64,000 nt of DNA from CAVTYH01 sp963738835 (GTDB taxonomy: Bacteria > Planctomycetota > Planctomycetia > Pirellulales > JADZDJ01): positions 1,612,001 through 1,676,000 of the forward strand of contig CAVTYH010000001.1 of the NCBI GenBank assembly GCA_963738835.1. The letters run 5' to 3'. The notes under the pieces are model-generated. The model was given only the letters and a program-made list of their open reading frames with translations, was not told the origin of the DNA and searched no databases. Position 1 is the first letter of the stretch, and every line of letters starts with the position of its first letter. A program made the translations under genes and the position numbers. Below are positions 17,967 to 28,242 of this stretch, piece by piece.

Positions 17967-19850
17967 ATGCACCCAGATTTCGTCCATCATCCGCTGCGAC
18001 GGCCGCCAAAATGGTTTGCGGTATTCATCGCGCTGGCCATTTCCTTAAGCGGCTGCACAAGTTTTCGCGACTATGTACACAACGGCCTGAAAGTTGGGCC
18101 AAACTATCATAAGCCGCCAGCGCTGGTGGCCGAGCACTGGATTGACGCCGCCGATCAGCGAGTGCGGTCTGAAACAGATAACCTAAGCATCTGGTGGGGC
18201 GTGATGAACGATCCGGTGCTCAATCAATTGATGATTGACGCCTACCAGCAGAACCTCACGCTGCGCGAGGCCGGGTTCCGCGTGCTGGAAGCGCGAGCTC
18301 AGCTCGGCATTGCACTGGGTAGCTTCTTCCCGCAGCAGCAAACTGCCTCGGGCAGCTACCGGCGCATTAATTCTTTCGGCAATTTCTTCGAGCAGTGGAA
18401 CTTCGGCTTCAATTTAGCATGGGAATTAGACTTCTGGGGCCGGTTCCGCCGTGCCATTCAATCGACAGAAGATTCGCTGGATGCCTCGGTCTTCAATTAC
18501 GACGACGTGCTGGTCACGCTGTTGGGCGATATTGCTTCGAACTACGTGCAAGTGCGCACCGATCAGGAACGCATCCGATTATTGGAAGACACGGTCCGAG
18601 TTCAGGAAGACGTTTACAACTTTATCGCCGAGCGTCTTAAGGTCGGCTTCCACGGCGTGACCGATCTCGATAAGGCGCAGGCGGAAAGCAATCTGAAGCA
18701 AAGCCAGGCGCAGATCGCACAGTTCAAAATCGACTTACGGCAGTCGGAAAATCGGCTTTGCACGCTGCTGGGTATTCCCCCCGTCAATTTGGAGCCGCTG
18801 CTGAATACCACGCCAAATACGCAAATTCCCAGCGTGCCCGATTATTTGGTGGTCGGCATGCCGGCCGATCTGTTGCGTGCGCGGCCCGATGTGCGGCGTG
18901 CCGAGCGGAACGCGGCAGCCCAGGCGGAGCTCATCGGCATTGCCGAGGCCGCGCTCTATCCGGCGTTCACCATCAACGGGTCGCTGGGCTGGCAGGCTTC
19001 AAAATTTTCTGATCTGTTCTCGCCGCAATCTTTCAATGGCTCGGTCGGTCCGTCGTTCCAATGGAACTTGCTGAATTACGGTCGCATCCTCAACAACATG
19101 CGCTTCCAAGATGCCACGTTCCAGGAGCTGGTCGCCACGTATCAGCAAACCGTCTTGTCGGCCGATGAGGAAGTGGAAAACGGCATCGTCATCTTTTTGC
19201 AAAACCAGGATCGCGTCCGCTTGCTGAAACAGAGCGTTGATGCGGCCAACGTCGCGCTGCAGGTGGTGATCCAGCAGTACAAATTCGGAATTCAAGCGCT
19301 GGGGCCGATCGATTTCAATCGTTACGCGGTGATTCAGCAAAATCTGATCGTGCAGCAAGACCAATGGGCACAGGCGCGTGGTCAGGTTGACCAAGGTTTG
19401 ATCCAGGTGTATCGTGCGCTGGGCGGCGGATGGCAGATCCGTTTGCACCCCAATCCTGATGAACTGCGCTCGCTGCCGCCGTGCGTGGCCGATCCTTCCA
19501 AAACGCCCGAGCAACTTGCACCGCCAGCACCGGAAACATTGCCAGCGCCGAATCCAATGCCAAATCCACCGCCCATTCCGATCCCCGACCCAACGGTGAA
19601 TCCAGCGGCGACCATACTTACGCCGCAAAAGGTCGTACCGGCCAGCTTTTTCGAACCACGGTGGCTGGTAACGCCCAGCGCCGCTCAAACTCTATCGCCT
19701 CCTCCTGACTTGTTGCCCACCCAAGAAGCTGCGGCAGCCCGCCCAGTCGAGTTCAGCAGTGGAAAGTCTGATCATGCCCCGGTACCCGGAATCGATTGCC
19801 CAATTGCGTTAAAGCCCGCCCCCGGCCCGGCTGCTGCGACCGGCAAATAG
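17967..19850 (+). CDS. Outer-membrane efflux lipoprotein (TolC/NodT type)
   Basis: About 627 residues from the ATG at 17967. The N terminus has a basic stretch and ends in the lipobox LSGC, so the mature protein is a lipoprotein starting at Cys30. Two OEP repeats follow, with KVGPNYHKPPA at the start and DLLRARPDVRRAERNAAAQAELIGIAEAALYPAF at the second repeat, both standard for RND/MacB outer-membrane channels. The C-terminal 130 residues are Pro-rich (PNPMPNPPPIPIPDPT), which is unusual and probably extends into the periplasm. First gene of a five-gene efflux operon; it would form the trimeric exit duct. An in-frame TTG start at 17916 exists but would add a poorly suited leader. Confidence 0.9.
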   Translation: MHPDFVHHPLRRPPKWFAVFIALAISLSGCTSFRDYVHNGLKVGPNYHKPPALVAEHWIDAADQRVRSETDNLSIWWGVMNDPVLNQLMIDAYQQNLTLREAGFRVLEARAQLGIALGSFFPQQQTASGSYRRINSFGNFFEQWNFGFNLAWELDFWGRFRRAIQSTEDSLDASVFNYDDVLVTLLGDIASNYVQVRTDQERIRLLEDTVRVQEDVYNFIAERLKVGFHGVTDLDKAQAESNLKQSQAQIAQFKIDLRQSENRLCTLLGIPPVNLEPLLNTTPNTQIPSVPDYLVVGMPADLLRARPDVRRAERNAAAQAELIGIAEAALYPAFTINGSLGWQASKFSDLFSPQSFNGSVGPSFQWNLLNYGRILNNMRFQDATFQELVATYQQTVLSADEEVENGIVIFLQNQDRVRLLKQSVDAANVALQVVIQQYKFGIQALGPIDFNRYAVIQQNLIVQQDQWAQARGQVDQGLIQVYRALGGGWQIRLHPNPDELRSLPPCVADPSKTPEQLAPPAPETLPAPNPMPNPPPIPIPDPTVNPAATILTPQKVVPASFFEPRWLVTPSAAQTLSPPPDLLPTQEAAAARPVEFSSGKSDHAPVPGIDCPIALKPAPGPAAATGK

Positions 19851-19949
19851 CAGCGGCAGGGATCTTGTGTGGATCTACCGAGCGACTCCAAGTCGTGGGC
19901 CCCCGACGGTGGACTTGATTTAGTTTATGCACCTTAATAATATAGGGGC

Positions 19950-20471
19950 ATGAACAAGATGCTTCCGCGTAACGGTCATGCTGTGTTGAATGGGTCCAAC
20001 GGATCGAGCGGCGACGATGGTCATTTAGCAAATGGCAGTCCATTCTCACCGTTCTCCGAGACGGCCGAGCAAGCTCGTCAAATGACGGCCTTGGTGTTGT
20101 CTCTCACTCGTCAGTTACTGGCCGTCGACGATCAGGCGGCAGAACTTCCGCTGCGACAATTGCGGGTGTGCATGGTTCTGCATGACGGGCCACGTTCAAT
20201 GTCGGCGTTAAGTCGGGAACTAGGCGTGTCGCTCAGCGCCATGACGCAGATTGCCGATCGCCTGGAGCGTGCGGGGCTGGTGAAACGCTCATTTGAAGGC
20301 AGCGATCGTCGGGTTCGGTCGTTGCAATTAACTCCGCGCGGACAGAAAATCATGCAGATGCGCGAACAGACGCGCATTAAGCGAGTTTCCACGGTCGTAG
20401 AAAGAATGTCTCCCCAATCACGAAAGGAAGTCTTGACCTCGCTGAATGTCCTGCTCAGCGCCTGCAAGTAA
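19950..20471 (+). CDS. MarR-family transcriptional regulator
   Basis: A 173-residue protein. An Asn/Gly/Ser-rich N-terminal tail of about 45 residues comes first. The winged helix-turn-helix follows (MSALSRELGVSLSAMTQIADRLERAGLVKR) with the wing FEGSDRRVRSLQLTPRG. MarR proteins bind as dimers to palindromes in their own operon promoter and release on ligand binding. It lies between the efflux duct and the membrane fusion protein genes, so it probably represses this operon. No clear operator palindrome was found. Confidence 0.9.
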   Translation: MNKMLPRNGHAVLNGSNGSSGDDGHLANGSPFSPFSETAEQARQMTALVLSLTRQLLAVDDQAAELPLRQLRVCMVLHDGPRSMSALSRELGVSLSAMTQIADRLERAGLVKRSFEGSDRRVRSLQLTPRGQKIMQMREQTRIKRVSTVVERMSPQSRKEVLTSLNVLLSACK

Positions 20472-20549
20472 ATCGCTTAAAGTTTTCCCACCGCCACCGT
20501 CGTAACCCGTTCAGAGTGGCCCACCGCACCCTACCACACTCACACTTCC

Positions 20550-22015
20550 ATGCGCACGTTCTTCATCGCGTTAACAACCATTGCCCTGCTGGCCGGCGGC
20601 ACGCTGCTGTACACGAAATTCGTCAGCCCCGAGCCTGTTGGCAATTTCAAAACCTCTGTCGTCAAACGTGGCGAGCTGCTGGTGACCATCAATTCAACCG
20701 GCACGGTCGAGCCACAAGAGTTGATCGACGTCGGTGCGCAAGTGCAAGGCAAAATCTACAAATTCGGCAAGGATCTGCGCGGCACGAACGATCCTAAATT
20801 TACCGAGGAAGAAGTCGATTATAACTCGCCGGTGGACGAAGGCACGGTACTGGCTTGGATCGACGATTCCGTCTACCGCGCCAACCGCGACCAAGCACAA
20901 GCTGCTTTGGATCGGGCCAAAGCCGATCTGGTGCAATTAGAAGCCAAACGCGATCAGGCCGAAGCCGAGTGGTTGCGGCGCAAAAGCTGCACGACTTGAA
21001 TCTTCCCAGCCTTTCCGGCTACACCAACCAGCCCACGTCGTACTCGCCTCAGCCGGCCAATGCCGCCACGGCGACAGCGTCGAAGCCGACCATCAAAGGC
21101 ATTTCCGATAGCGATTTCGATCTGACGAAAGCCAACTACGAGGTCGCCAAAGCCAATGCCGATGTGGGCGTGACCGCCATCAAACAAGCCGAGGCCGCGT
21201 TGCAACTGGCCGAAACGAATTTGGGTTATACGATCATCAAGTCGCCGGTGAAGGGGACAATTATTGATCGGCGCGTGAATATCGGTCAGACCGTTGTGGC
21301 GGCATTGAACGCCCCCAGCCTGTTTTTGATCGCCAAGGATTTGCGGAAGATGGAAATTTGGGCTTCGGTTAATGAGGCGGACATCGGCCGCATTAAGCTC
21401 AACATGCCGGTGCGATTCACGGTGGATACTTTTCCCAACGACGTATTTCACGGCACCGTCACGAAGATACGGTACAACGCGAGCATGACTCAGAACGTCG
21501 TCTTGTACACGGTGGAAATCACCACCGATAATTCAGAGTTGAAGCTGATTCCATACTTGACGGCCGATGTGAAGTTTGAAGTTGACGAGCGGAAAGACGT
21601 GCTCTTGGCGCCAAACACCGCGCTTACCTGGCAGCCGCGGCCGAACCAGGTGTCGCCGAACTTTCGAGATCAATTTGCCGCCATGATGGCGGCCACATCC
21701 GGCGACGAACGGCCTGCGGGCGGCGAACGCCACAAGGGAGGACAGGGGGGAGAGAAGGGCGGTCCCGGCGGCTCGGCTCGGTCGGCTCCGCGATCCAAAC
21801 CGCGAGACAATCAAGGCACCGTGTGGGTTAAAGATGAAGAATATGTCCGTCCAATTGAGGTCGAGCTGGGCCCGACCGACGGATTGTCGACGGAAATCTC
21901 CGGTCCTGAAGTAACAGACGGGCTGGTGGTTGTAACTGGGGAGATTCGCGAAGATCGGAATGCAGATGCCAAGAATCCATTTGCCCCGCAGATCTTCGGA
22001 AGAAAGCGCGGCTAA
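20550..22015 (+). CDS. MacA-like membrane fusion protein, frameshifted
   Basis: A periplasmic adaptor of about 488 residues. It has an N-terminal membrane anchor (residues 2-25), a lipoyl-like half (VKRGELLVTINSTGTVEP), an alpha-hairpin, the second lipoyl half (YTIIKSPVKGTIIDRRVNIGQTV) and a beta-barrel domain (FTVDTFPNDVFHGTVTKIRYN). A Gly/Arg-rich loop lies near 21715-21810. The first frame ends RRKSCTT at 20999. The continuing frame reads KLHDLNLPSLSGYTNQ. One A missing from the AAAA at 20981-20984 would join them as RRKKLHDLNLPS. Links the outer-membrane duct to the MacB-type pump encoded downstream. Confidence 0.9.
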
Positions 22016-22075
22016 TCTCACGATGCGGTCGTTGCAACCTCCGGTTGGTTCGAGAAAAGCCAAGAGCGGAATTCC

Positions 22076-22833
22076 ATGGAATTGATCCGAGTCGAAAATA
22101 TCACGAAGACGTATCACCTGGGCGAAATCGACGTCCCGGTGCTCAAGGGCGTCTCGTTTTCGATCCAGCGCGGCGAAATGGTTGCGCTGATGGGCGCTTC
22201 CGGGTCTGGCAAGACGACCCTGATGAACATCTTGGGCTGCCTCGATCGGCCCACGTCCGGCAAGTATTGGTTCGACGGCGCGGAGATGAGCGAGCTAACG
22301 CCCAATCAACGGGCGCTGGTGCGAACCGCCAAGCTGGGCTTCGTGTTTCAGAGTTTCAACCTGCTGCCTCGCACCTCGGCGGTAAACAACGTGCTGATGC
22401 CGTTGGATTACGCGCCAATCGGCCGTCGCTACACGATTCGCACGAGCGGGCTGTCGAATTGCTGAAACGCGTGGGCCTGGCGACGCGGCTCGACCACGAA
22501 CCATCGCAGATGTCGGGTGGTCAACAGCAGCGGGTGGCCATTGCTCGTGCGCTTGTCAATGAGCCGGCGTTGCTGTTGGCGGACGAGCCGACAGGTAATC
22601 TCGATTCGCACACCAGCGTGGAAATCTTGCGGATGTTCCAGCAGCTCAACGCGTCGGGAATCACCGTAATTCTGGTGACGCACGATGCGAAGGTTGCCAG
22701 CTATGCCCATCGCACCATTTGGCTTGCCGATGGCTTGGTGGAACGTGACGGACCCAGCGCCTTGGCCCGGCGGGCATGGCAGCGGACCACATTCAAGTGG
22801 CCCGCACGTACTGGCTTTGAACGGCGAAAGTAA
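22076..22833 (+). CDS. MacB/LolD-type ABC ATPase, frameshifted
   Basis: ATP-binding protein of a MacB-class transporter. The first frame has Walker A GASGSGKTT, the Q-loop VFQSFNLLPRTS and ends at 22465. The second frame, from about 22413, has the signature MSGGQQQRVAIARAL, Walker B LLLADEPTGNLD and H-loop VTHDAKVASYAHR. One missing G after 22411 (GCG-GCC) gives DYAANRPSLHDSHERAVELLKRVGL, which reads well. The C-terminal 25 residues (after LADGLVERDG) do not look like the family. A second frame change there could fuse this ATPase to the permease that follows. Confidence 0.88.
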
Positions 22834-24457
22834 CGGGAATGGAAATACTGCCGGCAATGGTCACTCATACACTGCGGGAAGTTTTGCGTCCGCAACGGGC
22901 GGTGGTCAGGCTCCCTCCGCCGGTGGTGTGGTAACCGCGGTTCGCGCAGAATCTGTTGCCATTTCAGCTGCTGCGGTTGCCGCAAAACCGCAATCAATCA
23001 AAGTTCCTGTGCTCGAGCCGGAGGACGAAGATGATCCGAACATTCAAGCGCATCATCACCGAGGCGCGGCGATCGCGGCGCTATTGCCGACGACATTCCG
23101 CACAGCGATTGGCGCGCTGAGGCGCAACAAAATGCGGGCCGCTCTCACCACCTTGGGCATCATCATTGGCATTGCCGCGGTGATTGCCACCGTCGAAATT
23201 GGCCAAGGGGTTAAAGCGGCGAACGCAAAAACCATCGCCGGCATGGGGGCGAACAACTTGCAAATTCGCTCCGGCGCGGCCGCCAGCGGCGGCATCAGCT
23301 TCGGCTCTGGCAGTGTGATCACGCTCACTCCGCCCGATTCCGACGAAATCGCCGTCCGCTGCTCGGCCGTGGAAGCCGTCGCCCCCATGGTGTGGACGCG
23401 CGGCACGTTGGTGTATGGAAACCGCAACTGGCTGCCCATGAACATTTATGGAGTAACGCCCGAGTATCTGCGGGTTCGCGATTGGGAAGAACTCGACGAA
23501 GGGCAGATGTTTTCCGACGGGGATGTCGCTAGTGCCAACAAAGTGTGCGTCATCGGACGAACCATCGCGCGGGAATTGTTCCAAGGTCGTTCGCCTGTCG
23601 GACAGACCCTCCGCTTGCAGAATGTTTCGCTGCGAGTGCTCGGGGTGCTTAGCCCCAAAGGGGCGAACATGGTCGGCATGGATCAAGACGACGTTGTCAT
23701 CTTGCCGTGGACAACCGTGAAGTTCCGCATTTCCGGCAGCAGCGGTAACCAGAATCAGTCTGCCGCGGCAGCCGCCGCGAGTTCGGCAACCTCGAACCAG
23801 GTCAACACACTGAACAAGCTCTATCCAGGCAGCACGGCCTTGTATCCGGTGCCTTCAACCACACAGGCCGCCGATACCCCGCAGCCAGTGCGCTTTACGA
23901 ATGTCGATTCCATTACGGTCAAGGCGGTTTCGGCCGAACAGATTCCGCTGGCCATCGAGCAAATTACCCAAGTGCTGCGCGAGCGGCATCACTTGCGCGA
24001 CGACGAACCGGACGATTTCAACATCCGCGACATGGCCGAGTTCAACAAGACATTGACACAAACATCGGAAAAAATCGGCACTCTGATCTTTTGCATTGCA
24101 CTCATTTCGCTATTGGTCGGCGGCGTGGGCATTATGAATATCATGCTGGTTTCAGTGACCGAGCGCACGCGGGAAATTGGCTTGCGCATGGCCGTTGGTG
24201 GCCGCTCGCACCACATTTTGCGGCAATTCTTGATTGAAGCCGTGGTGCTGTGCGTGCTGGGCGGTGCGATGGGCATTGCCGCCGGCCGCTGCGCCACGAT
24301 GCTAGTGCGCTACTTCCGCTACTCGCCAACCGAAGCATCGCTGCCGGCGGTCATCGCCGCGGTGGTTGTCTCGGTGGTTGTGGGCGTCGGCTTCGGATTC
24401 TATCCGGCATGGAAAGCTTCACGGCTCGATCCGATTGAAGCCCTGCGATATGAGTAA
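22685..24457 (+). CDS. MacB-type ABC permease; N terminus uncertain (possibly fused to the ATPase)
   Basis: FtsX-family permease. An N-terminal helix (AALTTLGIIIGIAAVIATVEIGQG) is followed by a large periplasmic MacB_PCD domain. Three helices lie near the end (IGTLIFCIALISLLVGGVGIMNIMLVSVTERTREIGLRMAVGG, and two more), and the conserved tail is YPAWKASRLDPIEALRYE. The frame is open from within the ATPase gene, overlapping it out of frame by about 150 nt. The segment before the first helix is a low-complexity linker rich in Asn/Gly/Ala (GNGNTAGNGHSYTAG). No good ribosome-binding site was found. Either the gene starts inside the ATPase gene, or a base error hides an ATPase-permease fusion like E. 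coli MacB. Function: mechanotransmission pump for drugs or lipoproteins. Confidence 0.88.
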   Translation: MRRLPAMPIAPFGLPMAWWNVTDPAPWPGGHGSGPHSSGPHVLALNGESNGNGNTAGNGHSYTAGSFASATGGGQAPSAGGVVTAVRAESVAISAAAVAAKPQSIKVPVLEPEDEDDPNIQAHHHRGAAIAALLPTTFRTAIGALRRNKMRAALTTLGIIIGIAAVIATVEIGQGVKAANAKTIAGMGANNLQIRSGAAASGGISFGSGSVITLTPPDSDEIAVRCSAVEAVAPMVWTRGTLVYGNRNWLPMNIYGVTPEYLRVRDWEELDEGQMFSDGDVASANKVCVIGRTIARELFQGRSPVGQTLRLQNVSLRVLGVLSPKGANMVGMDQDDVVILPWTTVKFRISGSSGNQNQSAAAAAASSATSNQVNTLNKLYPGSTALYPVPSTTQAADTPQPVRFTNVDSITVKAVSAEQIPLAIEQITQVLRERHHLRDDEPDDFNIRDMAEFNKTLTQTSEKIGTLIFCIALISLLVGGVGIMNIMLVSVTERTREIGLRMAVGGRSHHILRQFLIEAVVLCVLGGAMGIAAGRCATMLVRYFRYSPTEASLPAVIAAVVVSVVVGVGFGFYPAWKASRLDPIEALRYE

Positions 24458-24468
24458 TCTCATTCGCA

Positions 24469-25788
24469 CTATCCAACCGGCAGTTTCCACGGCCCACGGT
24501 AGGGTCGGCTGATCATGGCAGCGGCTTCTTCATCGCCGACGATTTTTTCTTTCCCCGGGTCCCATTGAATTCTGCGGCCGGTGCGGATGGCGATATTACC
24601 CAAGTGGCAGACCGTAGCCGACCGGTGGCCGATGGCCACGTCGCAAATCGGCAGTTTGCGGCTTTTGATGCACTGCTTCCAGTTGCCCCAGTGATCGTTG
24701 CTTTCATACAAATGCACGTCGCTGGCCGTGAGCGGCTCTTGCACAATTTCTGCTGGATCCGATTCAATCCGGCTGCGATCGACGTGAATCTTGCCCTTTT
24801 CGCCTGCGAAGGTCGCGCCCCCCTGTTGGCCTTGGACGCAAATGACTTTGATGCCGTTGGCGTACTCGTAGGTTACCTCGCACCACTCCGGCACTTCATA
24901 CCAACCGTCGGGCTGAAAGCGGGCTTTTGCTTCAATGGCCACCGGGCCGCTTTCATCCATCCCCAAACCCCATTGGGCGATGTCCAAATCATGAGCGCCG
25001 AAGTTCGTCATCTGTCCACCGGCGTAGTCCCAAAAGAAGCGGAAGTTGTAATGCACGTGCTTCTGGTTGTACGGTTTCAGCGGCGCGGGACCGAGCCAAA
25101 AATCGTACGCCAATTCCTTGGGCGGATCGGAATTCGGCACGGCGGGACCCGGAAAATTCACTTTAGGAATGCCGATATGCACCTCGCTGATCTTCCCCAA
25201 ACGTCCTGATCGCACCAGTTCGCAGGCCAGGCGAAATCGTTTATCGGAGGCGCTGCTGGCTGCCGGTTTGGACGATGCGGCTGTGCTGCCGCGCGGCTTT
25301 TACCATCGCCGAACCTTCGGCAATCGTCAGCGACAGCGGCTTTTCGCAGTACACATCCTTGCCGGCGGCGCAGGCATCCATCGTGATCAGCGCATGCCAG
25401 TGATCGGGCACGGTGACCGCCACCGCGTCGATCTCTTTGTTATCGAGCAGCCGGCGATAGTCGTCGTAAGTAGCGCACGGTTTTTCGTTGGCCTTTTCCA
25501 CGCGGTCTTTGGCTTCCGCCAGACGCGACGAGTCGACATCACAAACGGCAATAGTGTCTTTCAAGTTTGCGCCGAGATTCGCACGCCCCTTGTTGCCGGT
25601 GCCGATGCAACCGATGAGGATTCGATCGCTGGGCGCCGGCTCTTTACTCGCGCAAGAACAGATCGTGGAATGAAATACGGGGCCGATAAACCCAGCCCCG
25701 CGCCGGTAATCACTCCACTGGTTTGTTTGAGAAAATCACGCCGACTGCCGCGACCTTCTTTGTTTTTCATCTCTGCAATCTCCCCCAA
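24469..25788 (-). CDS. Gfo/Idh/MocA-family oxidoreductase with Tat signal, two frameshifts
   Basis: Three consecutive minus-strand frames together make one protein of about 440 residues. The first (from 25788) has a twin-arginine signal GSRRDFLKQTSGVITGAG. A frame change near 25650 leads to RILIGCIGTGNKGRANLG, the Rossmann NAD(P) motif, then IAVCDVDSSRLAEAKDR and the signature VPDHWHALITMDACAAGKDVYCEKPL. A second change near 25243 leads to SDKRFRLACELVRSGRLG and the C-terminal Gfo/Idh domain. Each change is explained by a single missing base. These Tat-exported planctomycete dehydrogenases act on sugars or inositol-like substrates. It ends 11 bp from the permease stop, convergent. Confidence 0.87.
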
Positions 25789-25902
25789 TGGTTAATCGTG
25801 ACGCCCGAATAGATACGATTGTAGGCCGCGGCGATTGGAAATGAAATCAGCGATTCGCCGCAGTTGCCCACAAAAACGAGGAAATGGACAACGGCAGGGC
25901 AA

Positions 25903-27966
25903 TCACCACACCTCCACCCGATCTTCCGGCTGGCGATACATTTTCTCGCCCGGCTTCACCTCGAAAGCCTCATAAAAGGCGTTAATGTTGGAGAGCGGAA
26001 TGGTGGCTCGGAAGCGCTCCGGCGAGTGAGGATTGGTGCGGGCCATGACGCGCTGTTCGTCATCGCGGCTGAGGCCACGCCACACTTGGGCGAAGCCGAT
26101 GAAGAACCGTTGCGGGCCGGTAAAGCCATCGATGACCGGCGCCGGTTTACCGTCGAGCGATTTTTGATATGCGGCATAAGCGATGGCTACGCCGCCCAAA
26201 TCGGCGATGTTTTCTCCGAGCGTAAGCTTGCCGTTCACGTGCAAATCGTCGACCGCCACGCAGTCGTCATACTGTTTGACCAGCTTGTCGGTTTTGGCGG
26301 TGAAGCGGGCGCGATCTTCCGCGGTCCACCAGTTGCGCAAGTTGCCTTCGGCATCCGATCGGCTGCCTTGATCGTCGAAACCATGCGTAATTTCGTGGCC
26401 AATCACGGCACCAATGCCGCCGTAGTTCACGGCGTCATCGGCCGTCGGATCGAAGAACGGCGGCTGCAAAATTCCCGCGGGAAAAACAATCTCGTTCTGC
26501 GTGGGATTGTAGTAGGCGTTTACCGTCGGCGGGGTCATGCCCCATTCATCGCGATCGACTGGCTTGTGCAAGCGATCGATTCGCCGCTTGTGATCGAACG
26601 CTTCTGCCCGCAGCACGTTTTGCACATAGGAATCGGCGCCGATGTCGAGTGCCGAATAATCGCGCCACTTGCTGGGATAACCGATTTTCGGCCGCACCGT
26701 GGCCAGCTTCGCCAAGGCTTCCTTCTTGGTCTCCGGACTCATCCAATCGCGAGATTCGATGCGCTCTTTGTAGGCGGCCATCAGGTTCTCCACCAACTCA
26801 TCCATCCGTGTTTTAGCGGCAGGCGGAAAATACTTTTCGACATACAGTTGGCCCAATGCTTCGCCCATTTGGCGATCGAGTGTGCCGATCGCCCGTTTCC
26901 AGCGCGGCTGCTGCTCTTTCACTCCGCGCAGCACTTCGCCGTAAAAATGGAAGTTCTCTTTTTCGAGGGCATCGCTGAGATAGGGGGCCGTGGAATGGAT
27001 GACGTGCCACCGCAGGTACGTTCGCCAATCGGCGGCCGAAACCGACTTCAGCATCGAATTGACTTGTTTGAAAAACTCCGGCTGGCCGACAATCACGTCG
27101 GTCACGTCTTTCACACCGACCGCTTTCCAGTACAAATTCCAATTCAAATTCGGGGTGAGCTCCGCCAATTCCGCCACGGTCATTTTGTTGTACTGGGCTT
27201 CACGGTCGCGCAGCTCGACGGGCGTGCGCGAAGCCTCGGCCAGTTGGGTTTCGATTTTCAGCACGACATCGGCGGCAGCAGAGGCGACCTCCGGCGAATC
27301 GCCCAAAAGCGTCAGCATCTTGGCCACGTGGTCGTGATACTTGGAACGAATGCCCTCGAAATACTCGCTCTTGCCCAGGTAGTATTCACGATCGGGCAGC
27401 GATAAACCGTCTTGCCACAATTGAGCGGCGTAACGGGTGCTAAGCTTTTCGTCTTGATCGACCGAGAAAGAGAACAGCGCCGAAATGCCATTGGCGTGCA
27501 GTCGGCCGATTTCGGTGATCAGCTCGTCGGGCGTATTGACTTTCGCGATCTTCTCAAACTCTGGCGTCAGCGGTTTGGCGCCCAGATCATCGAGTTTCTT
27601 TTCATCCATCGCCGAGGCATAGAAATCGCGCAGCTTGCGTTCGTTCGGGTCGAGCTTCTCCCCTTTACTGTTCAGTCCCTCGACGATTTTTCGCAGGTTC
27701 GCAAGATTATCATCGCGAAATTTCGGAAAAGCACCCCAGCGGCTGTACTCGGCGGGAATCGGATTGTTCTTGATCCAGTTGCCGTTGACGTACTCAAAAA
27801 AGTTGTCGCCGGGCTTGATCGCAGTGTCGAACGCCGACCGATCGACGCCGCTTTTCAGCGACGATTGATTGGCGGTGGCCGCCACCGCCATGGCCGGCAG
27901 AGCAATCAAGCCGACCGCGAAAAGCCAATGCCAAATCGAATACCGAATAGCCGCTAAAATTCGCAT
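25903..27966 (-). CDS. M13-family zinc metallopeptidase (neprilysin/PepO-like)
   Basis: A 687-residue exported endopeptidase. The start at 27966 gives a signal peptide (WLFAVGLIALPAMAVAA). Peptidase_M13_N occupies about residues 40-420. The catalytic domain has NAYYNPTQNEIVFPAGIL, the zinc motif HEITH in VIGHEITHGFDDQGS (about residue 523), and the third ligand in GENIADLGG. The tail is MYRQPEDRVEVW; the usual CxxW ending is replaced by VEVW. It degrades oligopeptides in the periplasm or outside. The gene is complete and in one frame. It is divergent from the next gene across a 276-bp gap. Confidence 0.94.
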   Translation of the reverse strand: MRILAAIRYSIWHWLFAVGLIALPAMAVAATANQSSLKSGVDRSAFDTAIKPGDNFFEYVNGNWIKNNPIPAEYSRWGAFPKFRDDNLANLRKIVEGLNSKGEKLDPNERKLRDFYASAMDEKKLDDLGAKPLTPEFEKIAKVNTPDELITEIGRLHANGISALFSFSVDQDEKLSTRYAAQLWQDGLSLPDREYYLGKSEYFEGIRSKYHDHVAKMLTLLGDSPEVASAAADVVLKIETQLAEASRTPVELRDREAQYNKMTVAELAELTPNLNWNLYWKAVGVKDVTDVIVGQPEFFKQVNSMLKSVSAADWRTYLRWHVIHSTAPYLSDALEKENFHFYGEVLRGVKEQQPRWKRAIGTLDRQMGEALGQLYVEKYFPPAAKTRMDELVENLMAAYKERIESRDWMSPETKKEALAKLATVRPKIGYPSKWRDYSALDIGADSYVQNVLRAEAFDHKRRIDRLHKPVDRDEWGMTPPTVNAYYNPTQNEIVFPAGILQPPFFDPTADDAVNYGGIGAVIGHEITHGFDDQGSRSDAEGNLRNWWTAEDRARFTAKTDKLVKQYDDCVAVDDLHVNGKLTLGENIADLGGVAIAYAAYQKSLDGKPAPVIDGFTGPQRFFIGFAQVWRGLSRDDEQRVMARTNPHSPERFRATIPLSNINAFYEAFEVKPGEKMYRQPEDRVEVW

Positions 27967-28242
27967 AAGTGATCTCGTTACTGAGAGAGTCGATTCCTGA
28001 GGAGTATACAATTACCAAACCTGGAACTTTCCAGAAATTGGCGCCAAAACATGCGCCACCTGTTAGAATCTACGTGCTTCGCCCGCATCATGTTCGGCTG
28101 ATTGATTGCCTGGTTTTCAAGCCGTTGAATGTTCGCGCCGAGGCAAGTTTAATGCTAAAAGTCTGGACAAGACAAGGGCACGACAGGCAGTTGGCTGCGG
28201 CAATTATGCCGACGGTAGCACCATGCTTTTTGAAAGAACTTT

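Noticed and set aside
25864..27405. 513-codon open frame on the plus strand
   Set aside because: Lies opposite the M13 peptidase, which has its complete zinc motif; the plus-strand product has no recognisable family.
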